Source: Arthrobacter sp. 9AX
GTDB lineage: Bacteria > Actinomycetota > Actinomycetes > Actinomycetales > Micrococcaceae
NCBI RefSeq assembly: GCF_902506095.1
Contig: NZ_LR733293.1
Span: 4,321,476 to 4,385,475 of the forward strand
Length of the DNA stretch: 64,000 nt
Reading direction: 5' to 3'
The notes under the pieces were generated by a model. That model was not told the origin of the DNA. It did no database searches and was given only the letters and a program-made list of their open reading frames with translations. Below, piece by piece: positions 7,875 to 16,920 of this stretch. The position numbers and the translations under genes are program-made. How positions within the stretch are numbered: position 1 is the stretch's first letter; every line of letters begins with the position of its first letter.

Positions 7875-9962
7875 ATGAGCCCAGCCCCCGTCATCATTGC
7901 CATTGACGGGCGGTCGGGTGCAGGAAAGACCACCCTCGCGGTCGAACTGGCGGCACGGCTGCGGGCCCATCACAAGGTTTCACTGTTCCACCTTGAGGAC
8001 ATCTATCCCGGCTGGAACGGCCTGATGGCGGGCATCGACCGCTACGTCGCCACGGTTCTGGACCCCCTGAGCCGTGGGGAGGCCGCCACGTGGACCAGCT
8101 GGGACTGGGAGAAACATTACGATGGCGGCTCCCGAGTCACGCTGCCCGCCGACATTGTGATCGTGGAGGGTGTGGGGGCCGCTGCCGCCGCGGCCAGGCC
8201 CCTGCTGAGTGCCGTGGTCTGGGCGGACTCCCCCGATGACATCCGCCGCACCCGCGCGCTGGACCGCGACGGCGGAACCTACGAACCCTACTGGGACCAG
8301 TGGGCGGCGCAGGAAGACGACTGGCTGAACGCCGACGACGTCCCGCGGCACGCCGACCTGCGCGTGCTCAACCGCGCAGACGGGTCAGCCCCTGCTGACG
8401 TGCTGCAACTCCTGCCGCACCTTCCCGCGCTGGCAACAACGCTGTCCCCCAAACTCACGGCCCGCCGCGGCCTGAGCCTCCGGACCGAGCGCCTTGACCT
8501 CCGCCCCGACGCGCCTGCGCTCTTCCAATCCCTCTACGGTGCCTCACCCAACGCCGTCTGGCTCGACTCATCCAACGCAGGTTCCGCAGGACAAAGCGCC
8601 GCGGACCAGGCCGGGGCAGTGGCCGCGGAACGCAGCCGCTTCAGCATCATGGCCGACGACGGCGGGCTGCTGGGCCAATCCGTGACGCACCGTTCCGGCC
8701 ACAGCAGGATCCGGGCGCGCTCCGCAACAGCCACCGTGGATGGCTCGTTCTTCCGCTGGCTGGACACAGTCTGGGGCGACGCGGCGGTGGATACCCCGGA
8801 CGGCTATCCGGGCGAATTCGCGCTGGGTTGGCTGGGATGCCTCGGCTACGAACTCAAGCGGGAAACAGGCGGAACCGACCAATCCGCCCCCACCCCTGAT
8901 GCCGCCCTGATCTTCGCCGCCAGGGCCGTGGTCCTGGACCATGCCGAAGGCACAGTGTGGCTCCTGGCACTGGACGCCCCCGACGCCGGGAACTGGCTGA
9001 ACCAGGCCCGCACCGCCGTCGAAGCAGCCTTCGAACCTGCCGCCGGAGAGGGCCAGGCAACCCAAGCCGGCGGCAGCAACGGCGTCGTACTTCCGGAAGC
9101 CCCATCGTTCCGAAGCCGCGATACCAGTGCGGCGTACCGGGAGAAAATCGCTGCCTCGCAGCACGAAATCGCCGAGGGGAACACCTACGAGGTCTGCCTG
9201 ACCACCACACTCTCAGCCCGGATTCCGGCAGCCGCACTCGATCCCTGGCGGACGTACCTTGCCCTGCGCCGCAAAAATCCGGCACCCTTTGCCAGCTATC
9301 TCCGGTTCGACGGCCTTGCCGTGGCCAGCACCTCGCCCGAGCGTTTCCTGAAGATCGCTTCCGACGGCGGCATGCGCGCCGAGCCCATCAAGGGAACACG
9401 CCGCCGTGCCTCCGATCCTGCAGAAGACGCCGCACTGCGCGAGGACCTGGCAACGTCGCTGAAGGACCGCGCCGAGAACATCATGATCGTGGACCTGCTG
9501 CGGAACGACCTCAGCCACTTCGCCATTCCCGGCTCCGTGACGGTGAGCAGGCTCTGCGCCGTCGAAAGCTACGCCACCGTCCACCAGATGGTCAGCACCA
9601 TCGACGCCCAACTGCAGCGCGGCTCGTCGCGGGCCGAGGCCGTGGCGGCCTGTTTCCCGGCCGGCTCCATGACGGGCGCGCCAAAGATCAGCACAATGGC
9701 CATCCTGGACCGGCTGGAAGGCGACGCTCGGGGGCTGTACTCCGGAGCCATCGGCTATTTCTCGCTGAACGGCGCCACGGACCTCGCCGTGGCCATCCGC
9801 ACCCTGGTGATCAACGCCGGCGGGGACGGAACAGCGGAACTGACCCTCGGCGTCGGCGGTGCGATCACGGCCGATTCAGTCCAGGACGAGGAATACGAAG
9901 AGATCCGCACCAAGGCCTTCGGCGTCCTCTCAACATTGGGCGCCCACTTCCCCGACGCCTGA
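7875..9962 (+). CDS. pabB: P-loop NTPase fused to aminodeoxychorismate synthase component I (PabB)
   Basis: A 695-residue fusion. Residues ~1-180 form a kinase-like P-loop domain with Walker A GRSGAGKT (12-19) and DIVIVEGVGA, resembling uridine/pantothenate-kinase-like ATPases. Residues ~210-690 are the chorismate-binding enzyme, with PIKGTRRRASDP, ENIMIVDLLRNDLS and GSMTGAPKISTM. PabB converts chorismate plus ammonia (from PabA) to 4-amino-4-deoxychorismate for folate. The glutaminase domain often fused to PabB is absent. The ATG at 7875 lacks a ribosome site, but TACGCT (7862-7867) suggests a leaderless start. The PabC-like lyase lies downstream, beyond an inverted cls gene. The role of the kinase-like domain is unknown. 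Confidence 0.88.
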   Translation: MSPAPVIIAIDGRSGAGKTTLAVELAARLRAHHKVSLFHLEDIYPGWNGLMAGIDRYVATVLDPLSRGEAATWTSWDWEKHYDGGSRVTLPADIVIVEGVGAAAAAARPLLSAVVWADSPDDIRRTRALDRDGGTYEPYWDQWAAQEDDWLNADDVPRHADLRVLNRADGSAPADVLQLLPHLPALATTLSPKLTARRGLSLRTERLDLRPDAPALFQSLYGASPNAVWLDSSNAGSAGQSAADQAGAVAAERSRFSIMADDGGLLGQSVTHRSGHSRIRARSATATVDGSFFRWLDTVWGDAAVDTPDGYPGEFALGWLGCLGYELKRETGGTDQSAPTPDAALIFAARAVVLDHAEGTVWLLALDAPDAGNWLNQARTAVEAAFEPAAGEGQATQAGGSNGVVLPEAPSFRSRDTSAAYREKIAASQHEIAEGNTYEVCLTTTLSARIPAAALDPWRTYLALRRKNPAPFASYLRFDGLAVASTSPERFLKIASDGGMRAEPIKGTRRRASDPAEDAALREDLATSLKDRAENIMIVDLLRNDLSHFAIPGSVTVSRLCAVESYATVHQMVSTIDAQLQRGSSRAEAVAACFPAGSMTGAPKISTMAILDRLEGDARGLYSGAIGYFSLNGATDLAVAIRTLVINAGGDGTAELTLGVGGAITADSVQDEEYEEIRTKAFGVLSTLGAHFPDA

Positions 9963-9968
9963 AACCCT

Positions 9969-10036
9969 TAGAGTTTTCGTCCAGATATGCAGGCTTGGAG
10001 GCCTCCGAAGTCGGCACATGTGGACAAAAACTCCTT
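9969..10036. repeat. Extragenic palindrome, copy A (between convergent pabB and cls)
   Basis: Imperfect inverted repeat of ~33-nt arms. Left arm starts GAGTTTTCGTCCAGATATGC; the right arm read in reverse starts GGAGTTTTTGTCCACATGTG. It fills the gap between two convergent genes. Copy B at 31111-31179 shares the arm consensus, so this is a dispersed REP-like element, perhaps acting as a bidirectional terminator. Confidence 0.7.
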
Positions 10037-11510
10037 ACTGGACGGTCGCCGTCAGCCGCGCCACGTTGTCCACGTACCGGGTGGCGAGGGGCCGCTTGAG
10101 CCAGTCGGCCAGCTTGAGCTCATGCGAGATGTCCCGGTAGGTGTCCTCCACGGCCCGCATCTTGGTGACGATGTCCGCGCCCAGCAGCATCACGGATACC
10201 TCCAGGTTGAGCGAGAACGAGCGCATGTCCATGTTGCTGGAGCCCAGGACCGCCACTTCGTCGTCGATGGTGAAGTGCTTCGCGTGCAGCACAAAGGGGG
10301 CCTTGTAGAGGTAGATCCGGACGCCGGCCTCCAGCAACGCCTCGTAGTAGGAGCTTTGCGCGTGATGGACCAGGAACTGGTCGCCCTTCTCCGAGACGAA
10401 CAGTTCCACGTCCACGCCCCGCTGCGCGGCCGTGGTGATGGCGTAGAGGAGGGAATCATCCGGCACGAAGTACGGGCTGCAGATGGAAATCCGGTGCTGC
10501 GCCGAGTAGATCAGGGTGTTGAAGAGCCGCAGGTTGTTCTCGGTGATGAATCCCGGCCCGCTGGGCACCACCTGCGCCGTGACGTTACCGGGGTGCGGAT
10601 TGGAGGGCAGGACCAGTTGGTGGTCCAGGGACTCGTCGGTTTCGCTGAGCCAGTCGGTGGCGAAAACAACGTTCAGGGTGGTGACGATGGGCCCGCGCAG
10701 GCAGGCCATCAGCTCCACCCATTCGCGGCCGGCCTTGCGGTGGCGGGGGTTGTTGTAGGAAGGCTCGATCAGGTTCTGCGAGCCGGTGAAGGCGATTTCG
10801 CCGTCGATCACCATGATCTTGCGGTGGTTTCGCAGGTCCGGCCGGCGCCACTGCCCGTGAATGGGCAGGAGCGGCAGCATACGCTTCCACTGGATCTTGC
10901 CGGCCCGCAGCCGCTTGAGCAGGTTCCGGTAGCCCTTCACGCGGAGGGTGCCGATGTGGTCGAAGAGGACACGCACTTCCACGCCCCGCTCGGCGGCTTC
11001 CTCCAGCGCGGTCATCAGGTCATCGGTGATGTGGTCCGTGCTCATGATGTAGAACTCGGCATTAACGAACTTTTTCGCGTTCCGCACGGCCTTGGTCATT
11101 TCAAGGATCGAGTCCGGATACCCGGGGATGAGGTCCACGGAGTTGCCGTCCACCATGGGCAGCGACCCGAGCCGGCGGTTGAGCTCCGCCGCGGACCGCA
11201 CCCATTCGGGGCCCGGGTAGTCACTTTCGACGTCGGCCAGTGAGGTGATCCCGGCGCGCACCCTCTCGTTGACCAGCTGCTGCTGCTCCCGGCGCCGGCT
11301 GGAGAGCTTGAAGTTGCCGAACAGCAGGAACAGGGCGATGCCCACGAACGGGACAAAGAAAATACCCAGCAGCCATGCCATCGCCGTAGTGGGGCGGCGG
11401 TTGCCGGGGATGATGCCCAGGGCAAGCACCCTGATCACCAGGTCGGCGACGCCGAGCAGCACCACCACCCACATTGGCGCGGTGCCGGCAAGCGAAAATG
11501 GCCACAACAC
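10035..11510 (-). CDS. cls: Cardiolipin synthase (phospholipase D family)
   Basis: A 491-residue membrane enzyme that makes cardiolipin from phosphatidylglycerol. Two N-terminal helices (MWVVVLLGVADLVIRVLALG and a second near residues 43-64) are followed by two PLD domains with HKD motifs HRKIMVID (His229) and HAKHFTID (His409), each followed by the GS.N motif. This is the canonical Cls/ClsA layout. The start is GTG at 11508-11510, with a G-rich stretch upstream. It is convergent with pabB, separated by the extragenic palindrome, and divergent from the pabC-like gene. Confidence 0.95.
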   Translation of the reverse strand: MLWPFSLAGTAPMWVVVLLGVADLVIRVLALGIIPGNRRPTTAMAWLLGIFFVPFVGIALFLLFGNFKLSSRRREQQQLVNERVRAGITSLADVESDYPGPEWVRSAAELNRRLGSLPMVDGNSVDLIPGYPDSILEMTKAVRNAKKFVNAEFYIMSTDHITDDLMTALEEAAERGVEVRVLFDHIGTLRVKGYRNLLKRLRAGKIQWKRMLPLLPIHGQWRRPDLRNHRKIMVIDGEIAFTGSQNLIEPSYNNPRHRKAGREWVELMACLRGPIVTTLNVVFATDWLSETDESLDHQLVLPSNPHPGNVTAQVVPSGPGFITENNLRLFNTLIYSAQHRISICSPYFVPDDSLLYAITTAAQRGVDVELFVSEKGDQFLVHHAQSSYYEALLEAGVRIYLYKAPFVLHAKHFTIDDEVAVLGSSNMDMRSFSLNLEVSVMLLGADIVTKMRAVEDTYRDISHELKLADWLKRPLATRYVDNVARLTATVQ

Positions 11511-11605
11511 GTGAATAAACCCCCGAAGACGGGCTCCCGGCGGACGGATTCCGGCCAGGGCACTCCGCCCAGCTTATCCGTGGGGCGCCGCACTAAGCTG
11601 GACCC

Positions 11606-12535
11606 ATGACCTCTCCAGCCAACGTGGTTCTCGTCTTCCTTGATCCCGCCTTCCCCGACGGCCGGCTTGCCGATGCGTCCCGGCCCCAGCTGCTGGTGAC
11701 GGACCAGGGCGCCACCCGGGGCGATGGGATCTTCGAGACCATGCTCGCCGCAGGGGGAACCGTCCGGAAGATCCAGGCGCACCTGGACCGGCTGGCCGGG
11801 TCCGCAGTGGCCCTGGACCTGGCCATCCCCAGCGAGGCGGAGTGGCGGCGCGCCGTCACCACGGCCGTGTCCGCACACCGTGCCGGGCACCCGGCCGCGT
11901 CTGCTGCCGAGGACGAACTGGTGGTCAAGCTGGTGGTGACCCGCGGCCCGGAGGGTGCCTCCGCCCCGACGTCCTGGGTCCAGGTGTCCCCCGTCGGTGC
12001 TGCCGGACGCCGCCAGCGCGAGACCGGCATCGACGTCATCCTCCTGGACCGCGGCTACGACAGCGACGCCGCCGAGCGCGCCCCCTGGTTGCTGCTCGGC
12101 GCGAAGACCCTCTCCTACGCCGTCAACATGGCCGCCCTCCGCTATGCCCACAAGCAGGGCGCCGACGACGTCATCTTCACGTCCACCGACGGCCGGGTCC
12201 TTGAAGGCCCCACCTCAACCGTGCTGATGGCACACGTGGGAACGTCCGACGACGGCACTACAGTTAAGCGCCTCATCACACCGCAGCTGGACAGCGGCAT
12301 CCTCCCGGGCACCTCACAGGGTGCCCTGTTCGCGGCCGCCAAGGCGGCCGGCTGGGAGCTGGGCTACGGCCCGTTGGAACCGCAGGACCTGCTGGACGCC
12401 GACGCTGTCTGGCTGATTTCGAGCGTGCGGATGCTGGCTCCGGTGAACCGGATCGACGGCAAGGAAATCGGCACACCGTCTGTGCAGAAGGAGCTGACCG
12501 CGGAACTGAACGAGCTGTTCGCGGGCATTCAGTAA
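11606..12535 (+). CDS. pabC: Aminotransferase class IV, probable aminodeoxychorismate lyase (PabC-like)
   Basis: A 309-residue PLP enzyme of fold type IV. Signature features are the substrate-side motif TRGDGIFETMLA (~residue 35), the PLP lysine in LLLGAKTLSYAVNM, and the cofactor-phosphate motif EGPTSTVLMA. PabC releases pyruvate from 4-amino-4-deoxychorismate to give p-aminobenzoate. D-amino-acid and branched-chain aminotransferases share the fold, so the lyase call leans on the nearby PabB. The ATG at 11606 follows TAAGCT (11594-11599) by 6 nt with no ribosome site, hence probably leaderless. Confidence 0.83.
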   Translation: MTSPANVVLVFLDPAFPDGRLADASRPQLLVTDQGATRGDGIFETMLAAGGTVRKIQAHLDRLAGSAVALDLAIPSEAEWRRAVTTAVSAHRAGHPAASAAEDELVVKLVVTRGPEGASAPTSWVQVSPVGAAGRRQRETGIDVILLDRGYDSDAAERAPWLLLGAKTLSYAVNMAALRYAHKQGADDVIFTSTDGRVLEGPTSTVLMAHVGTSDDGTTVKRLITPQLDSGILPGTSQGALFAAAKAAGWELGYGPLEPQDLLDADAVWLISSVRMLAPVNRIDGKEIGTPSVQKELTAELNELFAGIQ

Positions 12536-12709
12536 TCGCGCTTGCAACAGCAGGGACAGACCCGGACAGCCGCAGCCGGCACTAGCCCAAAACGGGTGGC
12601 AGGCCTCGTTTCATGGGCTGGAAGCACGGTGAGGCTGGAACAGCAGGACCACGGACCGGCGGCGCCTCGTTCGAGCAAGCCGTCTGCTGTCCAATCGCGT
12701 GACTTCGAG

Positions 12710-13420
12710 CTAGGCGGACGGTGTGGCCTGCTGGCCGGAAAGCTGCGCCTCGAGGCCTGAGAGCAGGATGGTCAACCCCTGGTCGAGTTCGGCCCAGCCG
12801 TCGTATTCGGCAAGGTCCGGGGCCAGCGCCCTCAACCGGGGAAACTCCTTGGGCGGCAGCCGGTGCAGGCCAAGCCGCAGCAGCGCCTCGTTTTCCTCCG
12901 GGTCCACCACGAACTCCTGCAGCTCATTGAGGATGTGGCCGTAGAGGAAGCCGTAGTAGGCGCGGTAAACGTGCAGTGCGTCCGCCGCCACGAACCCCGC
13001 CCGGATCAGCAGGGAAAGGATCTGCTCAAGGGGCCGCAACGTGCCCAGCGGGCGCAGCCCGAGCGGCGTGGAGAGGGGCCTGGTTACCAGCAGCGGCACC
13101 ACGTTGGGGTGCCGCAGCGCGATTTCCCGCAGGTTGTGGGCGATGTGCCGCAGCTGGGCTTTCCAGTCCGGGTCTTCGGGATGGATGGCGAGCTGGTTGA
13201 GGACCAGCTCGGATACCCCGTCGAGCAGGGCAGCCCGGTTCTCCGCATACCGGTAGAGACTCATCGGGTCCCGGCCCAATTCCTGGCCCAAACGGCGCAT
13301 GGTCAGCGCGTCCAGGCCTTCGGCATCCACCAGTTCGAGCGCTTGGGCTATTACCAGGTCACGGCTAAGCCGCGCCTTCCGGGCTGTCCCGCCGGGAATG
13401 GCGGGCTTGGCTGGTGGCAT
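12710..13420 (-). CDS. TetR-family transcriptional regulator
   Basis: A 236-residue repressor. The N-terminal helix-turn-helix reads LVDAEGLDALTMRRLGQELGRDPMSLYRY, closely resembling the TetR/TetR_C subfamily ([20 protein letters not shown] type). The C-terminal half is helical with an LRALAPDLAEYD segment. No drug pump is adjacent: the upstream divergent gene encodes a small unknown protein. GTCTAC/GTAGAC repeats in its own promoter suggest autoregulation. Ligand unknown. Confidence 0.9.
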   Translation of the reverse strand: MPPAKPAIPGGTARKARLSRDLVIAQALELVDAEGLDALTMRRLGQELGRDPMSLYRYAENRAALLDGVSELVLNQLAIHPEDPDWKAQLRHIAHNLREIALRHPNVVPLLVTRPLSTPLGLRPLGTLRPLEQILSLLIRAGFVAADALHVYRAYYGFLYGHILNELQEFVVDPEENEALLRLGLHRLPPKEFPRLRALAPDLAEYDGWAELDQGLTILLSGLEAQLSGQQATPSA

Positions 13421-13489
13421 GGTTTTGACGTCCTTGACCGGGGGGCGGAGGCTGGAGGGGGATTACTCCAGACGCTTGCTTGATGGGTA

Positions 13490-13517
13490 GTCTACGGGTA
13501 AAGTCTACATCGTAGAC
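13490..13517. promoter_or_regulatory. Candidate TetR operator
   Basis: Contains GTCTAC-ATC-GTAGAC (13503-13517), a perfect 6-3-6 inverted repeat, plus a further direct copy of GTCTAC at 13490-13495. It overlaps a TAGACT -10-like sequence reading toward the TetR gene, so autorepression is plausible. Confidence 0.55.
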
Positions 13518-13649
13518 AGGGAATTAGCCCCTCTCTCCACCCCATCGATTCCCAAGGTCTCGATCACCCTCCATTGCCCTGTGCATGCAATGAAGTCTTG
13601 CTGCTGTAGCCCACGGCGGCGTTTACGCACTTAGCGAAGGAGAGCCGTC

Positions 13650-13904
13650 ATGGCGCATTCGCAGTTCGACCTTTTCCTCCAGGAAGCCACCCTTTTCGAC
13701 AAGGCCTCAGACCAGGGTCTCGACGACGACCGCCTGTATGGGCTGTACACAAGCTGGTGTTTCATCAACCAGCTGAAACCCGGCAAAGAGTCCGTATTCT
13801 GGGCAGCCATGAAGCACCGCATCCCCGCGGGCCACAACGGCCTGCGCATGAAGGGCCCGGCCGCCGCCGACTACATCCTGACAAGCTATCCAGGGCTCGT
13901 ATAG
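13650..13904 (+). CDS. Small soluble protein of unknown function
   Basis: An 84-residue protein starting MAHSQFDLFLQEATLFDKA. A strong AGGAGA site lies 6 nt before the ATG, and a very strong hairpin follows, so it is a real transcription unit. The central part, GLYTSWCFINQLKPGKESVFWAAMKHRI, looks like an amphipathic helix-loop-helix, and the end (LRMKGPAAADYILTSYPGL) recalls small helical DNA- or protein-binding folds. No known family recognised. No membrane segment. It is divergent from the TetR gene across the GTCTAC operator, which could make it that repressor's target. Confidence 0.75.
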   Translation: MAHSQFDLFLQEATLFDKASDQGLDDDRLYGLYTSWCFINQLKPGKESVFWAAMKHRIPAGHNGLRMKGPAAADYILTSYPGLV

Positions 13905-13924
13905 CCACCCCTGCACAGCGGAAT

Positions 13925-13967
13925 CCGGCGTGGGCCTGGCCGGGCGTCCCGGCCAGGCCCACGCCGG
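13925..13967. terminator. Strong hairpin terminator between convergent genes
   Basis: Perfect 20-bp GC-rich inverted repeat with a 3-nt CGT loop (arms 13925-13944 and 13948-13967). It lies after the 84-residue protein gene and before the stop of the opposite-strand OpgC-like gene, so it may serve both. Confidence 0.75.
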
Positions 13968-14046
13968 TTCCTACTTGCCTCCGGGAGCAGGGTAGGCGGC
14001 GTCCACCTCCACGAGCCGGCAGCCATACGCCGGGGGCCAGAAGTGG

Positions 14047-16440
14047 TCAGGTGGGGATGATGCGGAAGAGGAACCGGGTCCGGACCATCACCCACAGCAG
14101 CCCAAGGACCAGCGCATAGGCTGCGGTGTTGAGCCAAATATCGCCCTGGCGCAGCGCCGGGATATTGGCGATCACCGCAATCAGTGCCACGTGGATGATG
14201 AAGACGTACAAGGTTGCCTGTCCCAACGGAATCAGGAACCAGCCCAGGGCGCGTGCCACCGGCTTCCAATAGGCCGTCAGGAACGCGTACGCGGCCACCA
14301 CCAGCACCAGGACGTTAAGGAGCCGGCCGGGCGCCAGGTAGGTGCGGGCGAAGAAGAGGTCGTACATACTGCGGTACACCGTGTCCGGAATGATCGCGAG
14401 CCGGACGTCGAAGCCGTTGGCCAGGTACGGGTTGCCCCAGGACAGGAACGCAAAGGCAAAGGCAGCCGCCGTGCAGGCCGCCACTACCCAGGTGTGGCCG
14501 GTGAGCCATGAAACGATGCGGTGCCGGTGGAACCCCGCCACCAGTCCAATCACGAACAGGACCTGCCACACCAGCAGCGGGAACGAGTCCTCGAACTGTG
14601 AGGGCAGGATCCGGAACCGGGTGACGGCGCCCAGCGCGTACACGGCCAGGGTGGCGCCAAGCACCCACATGGCCTTGCCGCGGCTGAGCGCGGCAAGGAT
14701 CAGCGGGCTGACGAGCAGCAGCACCACGTAGAGGCCCATGACGTTGAACTGCCAGGGACCGAACTGCAGCAGCAGGACGGCGGGCAGGACCTGCGGCGGC
14801 ACGGGGAACTGGAACAACGATTCCATCCCGGCGTACAGATCATAGGTGCGGCCGGCACCGTTGTGGCCCGCGCCCCCGGTTCCCTGGTCAACGAAGGTGG
14901 TGAGGGTATCGGCCTGGAATATGGGCAGCAGGGAAATCAGGAAGACGCCGATGAGCACCACCAGCGCGGTCACGTAAAGCTTCCCCGCCCGCCGTGAGGT
15001 CAGGTCCACCACGGTCCCGAAGTCCCCCCTGACCCTCGGTCCGTAGACCATGCCCACTACCAGGCCGGAGAAGAGGACAAAAAGCTCGGCTCCGGAAACG
15101 AAGCCCACCGCTTCCTGGGTCAGCAGTTGGAACAGCGACGTCATGCCCAGGTGGTTCACCACCACAAAGACAATGGCCATGCCGCGCAGCAGGTCCACCC
15201 GGGAGTCCCTCTTTGAGGGATCCGTGTAGCCCCAGGCCGTGGCCGCGTTGACCCGCCGGGGAATTTGCCACAGTGCCACCAGGAGGATGATCAGCGCAGC
15301 GCCCACAGTCCAGGCGGTTGCCCCGGCGAGGGTGTTGGCGCGCACATATCCGCTGCCGGCGGCCATCTGGGTGACAGGGCCCGTCACAACGGCGGAAGCG
15401 TCGAGCCGGTCCCGGGCGGCCGATGCAACCGTGGGATTCCCGGTGAGCAGCCAATCAATGCTTGCCACCCCAGTGTCCCTGGTGCTGGTCCGTTCGTCCC
15501 AGACCACTGCCGCAGTCCTGGCGAATTCCGTGGACGTGGCGGCACCGAGGACCTGGTCCCACCAACCCACTTTGATGTCCACGTCGGATGAGCCGCCGGA
15601 GGCCGGGCTGTAGAACGCGGAGGTCTGGAGCAGGAACGGCTTGTTTTTCCCTGCCGCGTACGTCGAGTAGAAGTTTTCGCCGCCCGAAGCCGTGAGCATC
15701 TCCTCGAGCTCGTTCGGCTGCGACACCGTGTTGACGGGAGCCCCGCCGGCCGTGTCGTCGTGGTAGGCCGTCAGGCCCACCCAGTCGACGGCGTCGTCCC
15801 CGGGGTAGTAGGGGGCATAGGCCGCATCCGAGCCGTTCCACACACCGTCGCTATTGGTATCGAGCAGGGCGAAGCCTTCGCTTCCCGGCGCGGGGGCGTT
15901 CCGGTGGCGGTCGAACGGGTATCCCGTTCCCAGGTACGGCTCCCAGACCATCGAGGTCCGGCTCGCGTCAGCGTCCTCGAAGGCCGCGGCCACAGCCTGG
16001 AAGGCGGAGCGGTAGGCGGCCGGTTGCTGGCCCCATTCCACCCAGCTTGAATTCATGTCCGGGGCAAACCTGATCAGCACCTGGCCCTTGAAGTTCGCCG
16101 TAAGTCTGCGGACCTCGCCGGCGAACGATGCGGCAATTCCTGCCGTGACTTGGTCCAGCGGAATGCCGGGCTTCACCGTGAGCATGGCGTGGGCGCCCTG
16201 CAGCCCCGATTGCTCCAGGAAGCCCCGGATGTTCTCCTCCTCCGAGCCGCGGAAGGGAAGGGCGATATCGTGCCCGAACAGCGCGGGAGAGGCGCCCAGC
16301 CTGTCCGCAAACCCGGCGGCCGTATCCTCGCCCCATTCAAGGACTGCGCCCAGCAGCGGTTTGCTCTCATCCGGGAAAGATTCTGCGGCCCTTGCGGAGC
16401 CGGCAGGCAGCAGCACTGCGAGGACCGCGACCAGCATCAC
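14047..16440 (-). CDS. GH26-like domain fused to OpgC/acyltransferase-3-type membrane domain
   Basis: A 797-residue secreted-plus-membrane protein. A signal peptide-like N-terminus (AVLAVLLPAGSARA) is followed by a GH26-mannanase-like region (~20-340) and then an OpgC-type acyltransferase (~400-797) starting RVDLLRGMAIVFVVVNHLGM, with about ten helices. In the GH26 part the acid/base segment reads RFAPDMNSSW (Asp128 where active enzymes have Glu), and the nucleophile segment KPFLLQTSAFYSP has no Glu, so it is probably non-hydrolytic and may bind glycan. A DTNSDGVWNGSD loop looks like a calcium site. Likely role: O-acylation of an exported polysaccharide. The GTG start at 16440 lacks the usual positive residues, so the true start may be further upstream. 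Confidence 0.75.
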   Translation of the reverse strand: MMLVAVLAVLLPAGSARAAESFPDESKPLLGAVLEWGEDTAAGFADRLGASPALFGHDIALPFRGSEEENIRGFLEQSGLQGAHAMLTVKPGIPLDQVTAGIAASFAGEVRRLTANFKGQVLIRFAPDMNSSWVEWGQQPAAYRSAFQAVAAAFEDADASRTSMVWEPYLGTGYPFDRHRNAPAPGSEGFALLDTNSDGVWNGSDAAYAPYYPGDDAVDWVGLTAYHDDTAGGAPVNTVSQPNELEEMLTASGGENFYSTYAAGKNKPFLLQTSAFYSPASGGSSDVDIKVGWWDQVLGAATSTEFARTAAVVWDERTSTRDTGVASIDWLLTGNPTVASAARDRLDASAVVTGPVTQMAAGSGYVRANTLAGATAWTVGAALIILLVALWQIPRRVNAATAWGYTDPSKRDSRVDLLRGMAIVFVVVNHLGMTSLFQLLTQEAVGFVSGAELFVLFSGLVVGMVYGPRVRGDFGTVVDLTSRRAGKLYVTALVVLIGVFLISLLPIFQADTLTTFVDQGTGGAGHNGAGRTYDLYAGMESLFQFPVPPQVLPAVLLLQFGPWQFNVMGLYVVLLLVSPLILAALSRGKAMWVLGATLAVYALGAVTRFRILPSQFEDSFPLLVWQVLFVIGLVAGFHRHRIVSWLTGHTWVVAACTAAAFAFAFLSWGNPYLANGFDVRLAIIPDTVYRSMYDLFFARTYLAPGRLLNVLVLVVAAYAFLTAYWKPVARALGWFLIPLGQATLYVFIIHVALIAVIANIPALRQGDIWLNTAAYALVLGLLWVMVRTRFLFRIIPT

Positions 16441-16789
16441 GGCCAGCAGGGCAGTACCAGTGCGGCGAAGGGACGCATGTTGCGGGCCCTGATGGAAACG
16501 GGGGTGTCTGCGGTGGGGCTGTAGAGTGGCGGCGGCTGGCGTGCTGATGAGGACCCCCAGAAAGTTTGCTCCGACTGCCGGGGCGGCGCCCCCGTAAGAA
16601 CTCTATCCGGCCCGATGCTGCCGCGGGCGTCACCGTCCGTCACCGCCCTAAGGCGGCTCCCGCCGTCATACGTTCCGGGAACCACACGGCAACACACCCA
16701 AAGCCGCTTGAGGCAGCTTCCGCGCGCTTCAGTTACGGAACATGACGACGACGGCGATGCGGCCCCGTGCGGCAAGTGTTACGTTTTTG
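16441..16789. other. Intergenic region, no gene seen
   Basis: About 350 bases between the acyltransferase gene and the SAM-IV aptamer. The frames present are GC-rich, lack ribosome sites and show no domain. It presumably holds the promoters of both divergent units; no clear -35/-10 pair or operator was identified. Confidence 0.5.
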
Positions 16790-16900
16790 GGGAGTAATGA
16801 GTACCGGCGCCAAGCCCTGACTGGCCGGTCGGCAACCCTCCTTTCGCGGCGGGGTGCCTCAGGTGAATACTCGGCATATCGACCGATTCGAGCTGCAAGC
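16790..16900 (+). promoter_or_regulatory. SAM-IV riboswitch
   Basis: Closing stem GAGTA (16792-16796)/TACTC (16868-16872) encloses GTACCGGCGCCAAGC, GGCAACCCTCC and GGGGTGCC, the conserved core of the SAM-I/SAM-IV clan. The downstream GGCATATCGACC segment would give the extra pseudoknot typical of SAM-IV. It precedes the DUF1737-rhodanese-metZ operon and should switch it off when S-adenosylmethionine is abundant. Confidence 0.85.
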
Positions 16901-16920
16901 GTGAGAGAAGGAGATCCGTC

